20,253 nucleotides of DNA from Lachnoclostridium sp. UBA1175. Its GTDB lineage: Bacteria > Bacillota > Clostridia > Lachnospirales > Lachnospiraceae. The position numbers and the translations under genes are program-made. The notes under the pieces were generated by a model. It was not told where the DNA came from and made no database searches. It saw only the letters and a program-made list of their open reading frames with translations. Shown here piece after piece: positions 1 through 7,395 of the stretch; the stretch's first letter is position 1, and every line of letters starts with the position of its first letter. The stretch spans positions 5,143 through 25,395 of the forward strand of contig DBYX01000013.1 in assembly GCA_002311665.1 (NCBI GenBank). The letters run 5' to 3'.

Positions 1-629
1 GCGCCTGCACGGCTACGTCTCTTGTCGCCCTTTCTCTGAGGACCGTCAAGGATCATCTGGTCGCCGGTGTAAGCGTGGATCGTGCACATGATACCGGACT
101 CGATCGGAGCAAGGTCGTTGAGAGCCTTAGCCATAGGAGCGAGGCAGTTCGTGGTGCAGGAAGCTGCGGAGATGATGGTGTCATCCTTCGTCAGCGTGGT
201 GTGGTTAACATTGTAAACGATGGTAGGAAGATCGTTGCCGGCCGGAGCGGAAATAACAACCTTCTTAGCGCCTGCGTTGATGTGTGCCTGAGCCTTAGCC
301 TTGGAAGCGTAGAAGCCGGAGCACTCCAGAACTACGTCAACATCAAGCTGGCCCCAAGGGCAATTGTTTGCATCGGGCTCTTTGTAGATCTTGATCGTCT
401 TACCCTTAACGGTGATGGTACCTTCCTCGTCGTTAGCGGTAACGGTATCCTCCTCACCGAGGTTGATGTAACGACCCTGCGAAGAGTCATACTTCAACAG
501 ATGAGCAAGCATGGAAGGCGTCGTAAGATCGTTGATCGCAACAATCTCATATCCTTCAGCACCGAACATCTGACGGAAAGCCAGACGACCGATACGACCA
601 AAACCATTGATAGCTACTTTTACTGCCAT
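1..629 (-). CDS. gap: Glyceraldehyde-3-phosphate dehydrogenase, N-terminal part (3' end beyond window)
   Basis: Cytoplasmic glycolytic enzyme that oxidises glyceraldehyde-3-phosphate to 1,3-bisphosphoglycerate with NAD+ and phosphate. Reading the minus strand from the ATG at 629 gives MAVKVAINGFGRIGRLAFRQ, the Rossmann glycine motif of the family. Asp34 in AINDL is the usual mark of NAD+ rather than NADP+ use. The active-site motif SAASCTTNCL places the catalytic cysteine at residue 158, and the frame continues through RKGDKRRSRAG to the left edge. About 209 of an expected 335 or so residues are present. The start is set by an AGGAGG ribosome binding site at 637-642. The frame is open to the edge with no sign of damage. 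It lies downstream of the rpoZ terminator and has its own candidate promoter, so it looks separately transcribed. Identification is very secure. Confidence 0.97.
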   Translation of the reverse strand, partial: MAVKVAINGFGRIGRLAFRQMFGAEGYEIVAINDLTTPSMLAHLLKYDSSQGRYINLGEEDTVTANDEEGTITVKGKTIKIYKEPDANNCPWGQLDVDVVLECSGFYASKAKAQAHINAGAKKVVISAPAGNDLPTIVYNVNHTTLTKDDTIISAASCTTNCLAPMAKALNDLAPIESGIMCTIHAYTGDQMILDGPQRKGDKRRSRAG

Positions 630-692
630 GATTTTGTTCCTCCTGGAAATTATAATATTTTTAGAGTTTTTGGTTCCTAAAAATCCTCACTC

Positions 693-721
693 ATTTTACT
701 TAAAGATTGTGAAAAAAGCAA
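693..721 (-). promoter_or_regulatory. Candidate gap promoter
   Basis: On the minus strand, TTGCTT (716-721) and TAAAAT (693-698) are separated by 17 bases. This predicts a leader of about 57 nt before gap. A second possible -10, TATACT (742-747), lies further upstream but has no good -35. The 272 bases between gap and rpoZ hold no gene: only this promoter region, an inverted repeat at 748-771 and the rpoZ terminator. Confidence 0.5.
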
Positions 722-747
722 GTCCAATTTCGGTATTTTTGAGTATA

Positions 748-771
748 ACGGCATTTTCCCCAAAACGCCGT
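748..771. repeat. Inverted repeat upstream of gap promoter
   Basis: ACGGC and GCCGT arms enclose a TTTT-CCCC-AAAA core, giving five pairs, one A-C mismatch, four A-T pairs and a CCCC loop. It abuts the alternative TATACT hexamer at 742-747 and lies 27 bases upstream of the preferred -35. It may be an operator or a leader hairpin. There is no U-tract, so it is not a terminator. Confidence 0.4.
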
Positions 772-841
772 GGAAAAGAGGAAAATTTTTGTTAATAGTA
801 ACTGTTGACACTTTCGGCGAAACATAGGTGAAGCCCCCCGG

Positions 842-878
842 AAGCACAAAAATCGGACAGGCGCAATACACCTGTCCG
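842..878 (-). terminator. Rho-independent terminator after rpoZ
   Basis: Perfect 8-bp stem CGGACAGG/CCTGTCCG (854-861 and 871-878) with a 9-nt loop, followed on the minus strand by ATTTTTG. It starts 23 bases past the rpoZ stop and separates the yicC-rpoZ unit from gap. Confidence 0.85.
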
Positions 879-901
879 AAAAAACTCGTTCTGTCGTAAA
901 A

Positions 902-1231
902 TCAGTTCAGCTCGTCGTCCGCCTTCTCGTCCGCCTCAAGCGCGGACTCCCAGTCCAAAGGCTCCAGCTCGCTCTCGTCGCCGCGGAGGAACTCCTCATC
1001 GTCCTCTCCCGCTCCGAGGATCTTCACCTTGCCTTCCCACACCTCCTGAACGGCGATGGAGAGAGGCTTCTCGCACTTCGGCGTTACAAGCGGATGCGAG
1101 CCCTTGATGATCTGGCGCGCGCGCTTCGCCGTCGCAAGCACAACGGAATAGCGGCTCGAAACAATCGGATCGCCCTCTTCGGCTCCCGTGTTGATAACCT
1201 CAAGCAAATCTTTGTAAGACGGATGGATCAT
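902..1231 (-). CDS. rpoZ: DNA-directed RNA polymerase omega subunit
   Basis: Small accessory subunit that wraps the C-terminus of beta-prime and helps RNA polymerase assemble. The N-terminal part MIHPSYKDLLEV, then IVSSRYSVVLATAKRARQI (about residues 23-41), is the conserved omega fold and the hallmark of the family. At 109 residues it is longer than many omegas. The extra length is an acidic tail from about residue 75 (GEDDEEF, then many Asp and Glu to the end). The ATG at 1231 follows AAAGGAGA at a good distance. It lies 55 bases after yicC with no terminator between, so the two are probably co-transcribed. The usual partner gene gmk is not between them. A terminator follows. Confidence 0.93.
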   Translation of the reverse strand: MIHPSYKDLLEVINTGAEEGDPIVSSRYSVVLATAKRARQIIKGSHPLVTPKCEKPLSIAVQEVWEGKVKILGAGEDDEEFLRGDESELEPLDWESALEADEKADDELN

Positions 1232-1286
1232 ATCGTTTCTCCTTTGTATGTTGGTGCCGTTTCAGCAATGTTTCGGCGTATAGTCT

Positions 1287-2165
1287 TTACTCTATGTTCT
1301 GGATCTGCTCACGGATCTTCTCGATATCGGTCTTCAGGTTGATCGCGATGTCCGATACGATCAGATCGTTCGCCTTGGAAAGGATCGTGTTGGCTTCGCG
1401 GTTCATCTCCTGCGCGATGAAGTCGAGCTTGCGTCCGACATTGTCCGTCGCGTCCAGGGTGTCACGCATATTCTTCACGTGTGCACGCAGCCGTACCGTC
1501 TCCTCGTCCGTGCATATGCGGTCCGCATACTGGACGATCTCCGTGGCAAGCGCCTGCTCGTCCACCGGCGTCTCGCCGAGCACTTCCTGCACCTTGGCGA
1601 GAAGCTTTGCGCGGTACGCAGACACGATGTCCGGCGATCTCTTGACGATCTCATCCACACCGGCAAGGATGGAGTCGAGTTTCTCCTCCACATCCTTCCG
1701 AAGCTCCGCTCCCTCCGCCGTTCTCGTGGCGACAAACTGCTCGCACGCTCCGCGCACGGCACGCTCCACGAAAGGCATCAGCGTCTCCTCATCCGGCTCC
1801 GCCTCCTCCGCGACCAGGACATCCTGCATCCGCGCGAGGCTCGTCACGGAAATATCCGAGGAGAGGTTGAACTCCTCCGCCATCTGCTTCATATAGCGGA
1901 TGTACTCTTCCGCCACATTGCGGTTGTAACGAACGCTCTCCGTACTGTCGGACTCCTCCTCATAGTACAGATACATATCGATCTTTCCGCGGGAAGCATA
2001 CTTCTTAACGATATTGCGGACAGCCGTCTCGAAGAAGTTGAGTTTCTTGGGAAGCCGAACGCCGATCTCACAATAGCGGTGGTTGACCGACTTCATCTCG
2101 ACCGACAGTTTTCTGCCGTCCTCGTTCAGCTCAAAGCGGCCGAACCCCGTCATACTGCGAACCAT
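1287..2165 (-). CDS. yicC: YicC/YloC-family endoribonuclease
   Basis: Stress-linked endoribonuclease family (YicC_N plus DUF1732 C-terminal domain), cytoplasmic, 292 residues as usual for the family. The start MVRSMTGFGRFE matches the conserved N-terminus, followed by EMKSVNHRYCEIGVRLP (about residues 23-39). The C-terminus NREANTILSKANDL and DIEKIREQIQNIE is diagnostic, and its Glu/Asp/His residues belong to the metal-dependent catalytic region. I chose the ATG at 2165 because a GGAAGAA ribosome binding site precedes it and homologues begin here. An in-frame upstream start at 2237 would overlap the leader hairpin. The gene has a perfect-consensus promoter and runs into rpoZ 55 bases downstream. 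The family call is secure; the in vivo substrate here is unknown. Confidence 0.94.
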   Translation of the reverse strand: MVRSMTGFGRFELNEDGRKLSVEMKSVNHRYCEIGVRLPKKLNFFETAVRNIVKKYASRGKIDMYLYYEEESDSTESVRYNRNVAEEYIRYMKQMAEEFNLSSDISVTSLARMQDVLVAEEAEPDEETLMPFVERAVRGACEQFVATRTAEGAELRKDVEEKLDSILAGVDEIVKRSPDIVSAYRAKLLAKVQEVLGETPVDEQALATEIVQYADRICTDEETVRLRAHVKNMRDTLDATDNVGRKLDFIAQEMNREANTILSKANDLIVSDIAINLKTDIEKIREQIQNIE

Positions 2166-2207
2166 GGACAGTTCTTCCTTTCCGAACATTCTCAAAACAG
2201 CATCGAA

Positions 2208-2235
2208 GCGGATTGCGGCAACTGCCGCAAACCGC
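2208..2235 (-). other. Strong hairpin in the yicC 5' leader
   Basis: A 28-nt inverted repeat: GCGG/CCGC outer arms, a single T-T mismatch, then an inner stem TTGCGGC/GCCGCAA closing on a very short loop. With the promoter at 2252-2280, transcription should start near 2245, so this hairpin would sit within the first 10-40 nt of the mRNA, about 43 bases before the yicC ATG. No U-tract follows, so it is not a classic terminator. Confidence 0.7.
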
Positions 2236-2251
2236 ATCGCGCTAACATAAG

Positions 2252-2280
2252 ATTATATTGACTTCACCGTACGTTGTCAA
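2252..2280 (-). promoter_or_regulatory. Perfect-consensus sigma-A promoter for yicC-rpoZ
   Basis: TTGACA (2275-2280), a 17-base spacer and TATAAT (2252-2257) on the minus strand, a match at every hexamer position. The -35 begins only 10 bases past the stop of the upstream lipoprotein gene, and no terminator separates them. Some read-through from the lipoprotein gene is therefore possible. Confidence 0.9.
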
Positions 2281-2290
2281 GAATCAGTTT

Positions 2291-3871
2291 TTAATTGAAC
2301 CATTTAATGCGGAAATCGGCGCTGTAATCCATAAAGGAATCGAACGCTTTGCTGCCCGAAGAGTATTCCCACACCACATTGCCGTTCATCTGAAGTACGC
2401 CGGTGATGGTTCCCTTGGCACTTGCATAGGACGTCGTCTTGAGTTTGTAACTGTCATGGCTGTCGCCCCAGAAGCTGATTGCCTGCCATTCTGAAAGAGC
2501 CTGGGCTGCTTGGTCCGAACCTCCGCTGACATTCAGCGTCACCTTACCGTTGTTGAAGTTCAGCGTGAACAGCGTGCCTGCCGGCAGATCGAACTGCGGA
2601 TCGATCGCGACCTTCTCCGCACCTGCCATAATATCGGATAACGAACTGATATCCGTCGACATTCTGGACTTCTCCACGTAACGCGTGTACGCAGGTCCGA
2701 TGATGTCAAGGATGAACTTGATGCCGGCGATGTTGTCGGGCTTCTTCACGGAAGCCGAACCGGGATCCGTGCGAACCGTGAGCTCAATCTTCTCGGCGCC
2801 GTCCTTCGAATTGTCCTCCGCCTTCACCTCGAGCACGTATCCGTCGTCGTCCGCGAAGAAACGCACTTTCGTCTCGGGAAGTTTCGAGCTGCCGGACACT
2901 TCGCCGATCGCTTTCGAAAGTTCCTCGGAAACCTGGACAACGATCCTGTTCAGATCCTCGTCCTTGATGTTCTTCAGCTGCGATCCGCTGTTCTGCTCGA
3001 GATACTGCTCATACAGCTTGTTGAGATCCTGATCTTCCACGGTCTTCAGCGCCTTATCAAGGTCGTCCTCGGTAAAGCCGTACTCTTCACCGTGCTCTCT
3101 CAGATACTCCTGAAGATCCTTCTTGTATGTGGAGATAATCTCCTTTGCATAGTTGTTCAGGTCGATCTTCTTGACATTATCGAGCGACGCTACCATCGTC
3201 TTAAGGATGTCCTTAAGGTTCTTGTCGGAGTAATCCTTGATCGCGCCCAATGCATTCTTGTAATCGTCGGCGGACTTCAGCGTGATCGTGTAATCACCCT
3301 TTTCGCCCTCCATCGTCGCGCTCTTGGAAACTGCGCTCACAAGTCCGAGGATCGGATTCTTGTCGCCGAAGATGTTGAACTTGCCGTTCATATCGCTCGG
3401 CAGCGGAAATGCAAACCAGCCGGTCAGGTCATTGATAACATCCTCGATCTCGGATTTTTCCCCATCGGCAGATCTCAGCACATACTGTTTAAGCACTCCG
3501 CCCACGGAATCCAGATTGAAGTACAGAACATCGCCCGTTACACGAACAAGTTCTGTCTCATCGATCTTAACATTCCCCCCGTCATAACTCAGAGCGACGG
3601 AGCACTTGTTGCTCGAGCGGTCAAACGCAACCTTGCCGCCGATCTTGAATGACGTGGTACGTCCTTCCTCGTCACGGGTGGACACCTTGATGTCGAACGT
3701 AGTCTTGCCGGCCTTCACATCCTGCAAAGCCTCGGCCATCTCCTCGACGCTTCCCTTGACGATGCTGGGCGTATCATCCTCGTCGTCATCGTCCTTCGTG
3801 CCGCAGGCGATAAGCGAGCACATCAAAAGGCAGGCCATCGCCAGAAGCATTAATAGCTTTCTTAGTTTCAT
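2291..3871 (-). CDS. Uncharacterised large lipoprotein
   Basis: Predicted secreted, lipid-anchored protein of 526 residues; I do not recognise its family. Residues 1-22 form a type II signal peptide (basic MKLRK, hydrophobic core, lipobox LIAC) with Cys23 as the lipidation site. A very acidic linker follows (TKDDDDEDDTPS). The body is rich in alternating polar and hydrophobic stretches such as FDIKVST, KIGGKVAFD and LYFNLDSV, suggesting beta structure. A lysine/glutamate-rich helical section lies in the middle (about residues 200-320). A second beta-rich part ends in ADFRIKWFN. The pattern recalls LolA/LppX-like lipoprotein folds, but that is a guess. The ATG at 3871 follows AGGGGG. It has its own promoter and stands between an ABC exporter operon and yicC, with no clear functional partner. 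Confidence 0.85.
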   Translation of the reverse strand: MKLRKLLMLLAMACLLMCSLIACGTKDDDDEDDTPSIVKGSVEEMAEALQDVKAGKTTFDIKVSTRDEEGRTTSFKIGGKVAFDRSSNKCSVALSYDGGNVKIDETELVRVTGDVLYFNLDSVGGVLKQYVLRSADGEKSEIEDVINDLTGWFAFPLPSDMNGKFNIFGDKNPILGLVSAVSKSATMEGEKGDYTITLKSADDYKNALGAIKDYSDKNLKDILKTMVASLDNVKKIDLNNYAKEIISTYKKDLQEYLREHGEEYGFTEDDLDKALKTVEDQDLNKLYEQYLEQNSGSQLKNIKDEDLNRIVVQVSEELSKAIGEVSGSSKLPETKVRFFADDDGYVLEVKAEDNSKDGAEKIELTVRTDPGSASVKKPDNIAGIKFILDIIGPAYTRYVEKSRMSTDISSLSDIMAGAEKVAIDPQFDLPAGTLFTLNFNNGKVTLNVSGGSDQAAQALSEWQAISFWGDSHDSYKLKTTSYASAKGTITGVLQMNGNVVWEYSSGSKAFDSFMDYSADFRIKWFN

Positions 3872-3933
3872 TTTGTTTACCCCCTGTTTCTAAAAGCGGA
3901 AACACTGCCGCAGAGCGACATTTTCCGTGTAAC

Positions 3934-3962
3934 AGTATACCTGAAACATATCCGCCCGTCAA
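3934..3962 (-). promoter_or_regulatory. Promoter for the lipoprotein gene
   Basis: TTGACG (3957-3962), a 17-base spacer and TATACT (3934-3939) on the minus strand. The predicted start near 3927 gives a leader of about 55 nt before the ATG at 3871. It begins 31 bases past the permease stop, so the lipoprotein can be transcribed independently of the ABC genes. Confidence 0.8.
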
Positions 3963-3993
3963 CCTTTTCGCAAACAGCGCTCCGCGAAAAATG

Positions 3994-6507
3994 TCACTCG
4001 ATGCTCTTGAGCGATTCCGCCATATCGATCCGCTCGAGCCGCCGGTACATCACGAGATCTACGAACACTGCAAAAAGAAGCGTGTACAGAAAGCTTGCGA
4101 GATAGCTCTTCCACTCCACGTGCGTGCGGAAGGACACCATATCGACCTGGATCTTCGACATCAGGAACTCCAAAAGAAGCTGTCCCAGAGGAACGCCGCA
4201 CAGAGCGCCGACGACCGTCAGCATAAGGTTCTCGCGGAACACGTAGATCGCCGTCTCGACACTGCGGAAACCGAGCACCTTGATCGTTGCGATCTCCCGC
4301 AGCCGCTCCGTGATCGTGATGTTTGTCAGGTTGTACAAGACGATGAATGCGAGCGCCGCCGAGCACACGATCACGAGGACCACGATCACGTTGAGTCTCT
4401 CGAGCATGCTCGAAATGCGCTGCTCAAACTCCGCGATGACGGCCACGTAGGTGACACCCTCCTGCTGGCGCAGCTTCGCGCCGGTCTCAAAGGTGTCCTC
4501 TCCCTCCTTCCGAACCGCGAGGCACGAATCGAAGTACGGCTCCTCACCGGTGATCGCGCGGTACGTTTCCGCGGTCATATACAGGCAGTTGCCGACATAG
4601 TTGAGCATGATCCCGCCGATCTTCACGGTCACGTCGGCGCGCCCTTCGCGCCGCAGCGTCACGGTGTCTCCGACGGACAGCTTCAGCTGGCCGGCGAATT
4701 TGTCGTTGATGTAACACTCCCCCTGCTTCGGCGACGGAAGCTCTTTCTTGTCCGTGTCCGTCCTCGTGACGACCGTTGCAAGTTCCTCCTCGGACTCCGG
4801 CACGTACACGTTGATGTCCTTCGAGGAACTGTCCGTCACGACCGTCATAGGCGTTTCATAGAGAAACACGGTGCGCTCGATATAGTCCGCTGTGTCCGCG
4901 ACGAATTGCTCCCGCGCCCCCTCCGCGAGATGCACCGTATAATCGTACCGGTCGATCTGCCCGTACTGAACGGATGTGATCGTCGTGATCGAGTCGCGGA
5001 TGCCGTGGCCCGCGATCAGCAGCGCCATACAGCCCGCGATGCCGATGACCATCATAAAGAACCGGCGGCGGTACCGAACGACGTTGCGCACGGATACCTT
5101 TGCGAGAAATGAGAGCCGGTTCCAAAGCAGGGAAACCCTCTCCAGAAGGATCCTTTTACCGCTCTTCGGCGCGCGCGGGCGGATCAGCTCCGCCGGAACC
5201 TCGCGCATCGCGCGCAGGATACTTAACACCGTCACGCCGACGGGGCACAGCACGGCGACCGCCATACAGAAGAAGAACAGGCGCGGGTTCCACACGTAGA
5301 CGAGCTTGTCCGTGAAGCCGTACATAATGTCGTACACCTTCCAGATCGTCGCGGGAAATGCCCTGCACCCGACGAAAAATCCGATCAGTCCGCCTACCAG
5401 CGCGGCGCTTCCGGAGTAGATGATGTATTTGGCGGAAATGGCTCGCGCGGTGTATCCGAGCGCCTTCATCACACCGATCTGCGTGCGCTGCTCCTCGATC
5501 ATCCGGCTCATCGTCGTCATACAGACGAGCGCCGCCACCAGGATAAAAAATGCGGGAAATACAGTCGCGATACCCTCGACAATGTGAGCGTCATTGTCGA
5601 AACACACATAGCCGATGTTCGTATTGCGATCGACGCTGTAGAAATCGTACTCGATGTTGTCGTACTTGTCATACGGATATTCGTAGCTGTCCGGGACATC
5701 CATACCGTGGGCCGCAAACTCCGCGGCGACCTGCTCACGCACCTGCGCGCGGATATCCTCCGAAAGGGTCTCTCTCCGAACCTTACAGAGACGTTCGCAG
5801 AGCTCCTCCATCGGCTGTTTCGTACGCTTCAGCATATCCTCGTACTCGTCGCTGTAGATCATCTCACCGCCGTTCGTCACGGCGTAGAGCGAGGTGTATA
5901 TATCGGTCGCAAAGCCCTCTCTTTCGATGTAGATAAAGCCCTCGATCGAACCGTCCAAAAGCTCCGTTGTTCCCCTCTCGTAGTTCAGATAGATCGGCGA
6001 GTAAACCGTTCCGACAATCTTGTATTCGCGGTAGCGGAAGCGGTCGTCCTCACCGGAGACGATGATGCTGCTGCCGATGCGGTCCCACGCAGAACTTCTC
6101 GCGTCCACAACACACTCATCCGGACTCCCCGGCATGCGTCCGTCCCTCAGCGACAGCTCGTTGACGCCCTTCGTCACGGAGTGAAATGCGAGTACACACT
6201 CGTCGCTCTCCGCTCCGATCCGGCCGATGACATCGCAGCTGATCTCGCCGTCTGCCGCAGAGACCAGCGGGTCTTTTCGCAGCATCTCCAGCTCGTTGTC
6301 CGTGAACCCGATCGTCGAGACGAGGCGGTAATCGAATAAATGCAGTTCGTCGAGATACTTGTCCGTCGTCGCGATCATATCCACGGTGGTGTTCCGCAAG
6401 CCCGCAAAAAAACCCACGCCGAGTGCAATGATCGCCGCGATCGCCAGATAGCGGCCGAGACTTGCGCGGATCTCGCGAAGTGTCGTTGTTCTCATTCCTC
6501 TCGTCAT
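3994..6507 (-). CDS. ABC transporter permease, FtsX/MacB type
   Basis: Inner-membrane permease of the FtsX-like (MacB) family, 837 residues, with the duplicated layout of long clostridial versions. Membrane segment 1 is at about residues 20-40 (YLAIAAIIALGVGFFAGL), followed by an extracytoplasmic domain to about 310. A three-helix FtsX block (about 315-430) contains MMEEQRTQ-like MIEEQRTQIGVMKALGY, the coupling region to the ATPase. A fifth helix (FFMMVIGIAGCMALLIAG) opens the second half, then a second outer domain, then a final block with ITERLREIATIKVLGF and three helices. The ATG at 6507 is preferred because AGGGGA lies five bases upstream; an upstream ATG at 6537 has no good site. It follows its ATPase by 130 bases in the same direction. 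Substrate unknown; no two-component system is adjacent to suggest bacitracin-type sensing. Confidence 0.92.
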   Translation of the reverse strand: MTRGMRTTTLREIRASLGRYLAIAAIIALGVGFFAGLRNTTVDMIATTDKYLDELHLFDYRLVSTIGFTDNELEMLRKDPLVSAADGEISCDVIGRIGAESDECVLAFHSVTKGVNELSLRDGRMPGSPDECVVDARSSAWDRIGSSIIVSGEDDRFRYREYKIVGTVYSPIYLNYERGTTELLDGSIEGFIYIEREGFATDIYTSLYAVTNGGEMIYSDEYEDMLKRTKQPMEELCERLCKVRRETLSEDIRAQVREQVAAEFAAHGMDVPDSYEYPYDKYDNIEYDFYSVDRNTNIGYVCFDNDAHIVEGIATVFPAFFILVAALVCMTTMSRMIEEQRTQIGVMKALGYTARAISAKYIIYSGSAALVGGLIGFFVGCRAFPATIWKVYDIMYGFTDKLVYVWNPRLFFFCMAVAVLCPVGVTVLSILRAMREVPAELIRPRAPKSGKRILLERVSLLWNRLSFLAKVSVRNVVRYRRRFFMMVIGIAGCMALLIAGHGIRDSITTITSVQYGQIDRYDYTVHLAEGAREQFVADTADYIERTVFLYETPMTVVTDSSSKDINVYVPESEEELATVVTRTDTDKKELPSPKQGECYINDKFAGQLKLSVGDTVTLRREGRADVTVKIGGIMLNYVGNCLYMTAETYRAITGEEPYFDSCLAVRKEGEDTFETGAKLRQQEGVTYVAVIAEFEQRISSMLERLNVIVVLVIVCSAALAFIVLYNLTNITITERLREIATIKVLGFRSVETAIYVFRENLMLTVVGALCGVPLGQLLLEFLMSKIQVDMVSFRTHVEWKSYLASFLYTLLFAVFVDLVMYRRLERIDMAESLKSIE

Positions 6508-6599
6508 GGGTTCCCCTGTCCGCGGCATATGCCGCACGGAATTCTTTTTCCTGTCTTGCGCTTACGTTACGCCGCCCGGTCCGGAGCGGCTCATTCATT

Positions 6600-6626
6600 C
6601 CGAGTCGGCTGACTGCCGTTTCTCGG
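6600..6626 (-). other. Hairpin between ABC ATPase and permease genes
   Basis: CCGAG/CTCGG outer arms with an inner CGGC/GCCG stem around a 5-nt loop, in the 130-base gap between the two ABC genes. A perfect 14-nt palindrome (GCGGCATATGCCGC) also lies in this gap at 6522-6535. Neither is followed by a U-tract. They may tune the relative levels of the two subunits or stabilise processed mRNA ends. Confidence 0.35.
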
Positions 6627-6637
6627 GCCCGAATGAT

Positions 6638-7339
6638 TTACCACTCGATCTCCTCCACCGGAACGACCTTCTCGTTTTTGTACATCGATTTGATCCGGCC
6701 GGAGCTCACCTCGATCACGCGGTTCGCCATCCCCGCGATCGCCTTGTTGTGCGTGATGATCACAACCGTCATATCGTACTTCTTCGCGGTCTCCGCAAGC
6801 AATGAAAGGATCGCCTTGCCGGTGCGGTAATCGAGTGCTCCCGTCGGCTCGTCGCACAACAGCAGCTTCGGCTTCTTCGCAAGCGCTCTCGCGATCGCCA
6901 CACGCTGCTGCTCGCCGCCCGAGAGCTGCGCCGGAAAATTCTTCGCGCGGTCCGCGAGTCCCACGGAAGCGATCATCTCCGCGGCGTCAAGCGGTTCGCG
7001 GCAGATCTGCGACGCGAGTTCGACATTTTCCACTGCCGTGAGATTCTGGATCAGGTTGTAAAACTGGAACACGAAGCCGATGTCCGTGCGGCGGTACTCG
7101 GTCAGCTGCTTGCGGTCGTACGAGGAGATAGTCGCCCCGTCGAGAAGCACCGTGCCGTCCGTCGCTGTGTCCATCCCGCCCAGAATGTTGAGGATCGTCG
7201 TCTTGCCGGCACCGGAGGCACCCACAACGACGCAGATCTCGCCCTTCTCGATCTCAAAGGAGACACCGTTAAGCGCCGGGATCGTCACCTCACCCACGCG
7301 GTAGATCTTCGTCACATCTTTGAATTCCACATAACTCAT
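6638..7339 (-). CDS. ABC transporter ATP-binding protein, LolD/MacB type
   Basis: ATPase subunit that powers the FtsX-type permease encoded just downstream; 233 residues, the normal size of the family. It has Walker A GASGAGKTT (40-48), Q-loop Gln92 in FVFQFYNL, signature LSGGEQQR (139-146), Walker B LLLCDEPTGALD (159-170) and a switch histidine in VVIITHN. FQFYNL and CDEPTGALD are typical of the MacB/LolD/BceA group rather than importers. The ATG at 7339 has a GGAGGAAA site. It lies 56 bases after topB with no terminator or promoter that I can see, so it may be expressed from the topB promoter. The substrate is not predictable. Confidence 0.95.
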   Translation of the reverse strand: MSYVEFKDVTKIYRVGEVTIPALNGVSFEIEKGEICVVVGASGAGKTTILNILGGMDTATDGTVLLDGATISSYDRKQLTEYRRTDIGFVFQFYNLIQNLTAVENVELASQICREPLDAAEMIASVGLADRAKNFPAQLSGGEQQRVAIARALAKKPKLLLCDEPTGALDYRTGKAILSLLAETAKKYDMTVVIITHNKAIAGMANRVIEVSSGRIKSMYKNEKVVPVEEIEW

Positions 7340-7395
7340 AGTTTCCTCCGCTCTGCGGCACGACGTCTGAACCGCCGCTTCCGCATTACGCGCTT

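Noticed and set aside
705..722. TTGTGAAAAAAG near the gap promoter as a Rex redox-sensor site
   Set aside because: Only one half-site is present. The mirrored half TTCACAA is missing at the required spacing, and GTTAATAGTAAC at 791-802 has the wrong spacer for the clostridial Rex motif.
677..871. 64-codon minus-strand frame between gap and rpoZ
   Set aside because: It spans the rpoZ terminator and the gap promoter and has no ribosome binding site.
3965..3993. TTTTCGC/GCGAAAA inverted repeat after the permease gene as a terminator
   Set aside because: The arms are short with a 12-nt loop, and no T-run follows on the minus strand; the next sequence is the lipoprotein promoter.
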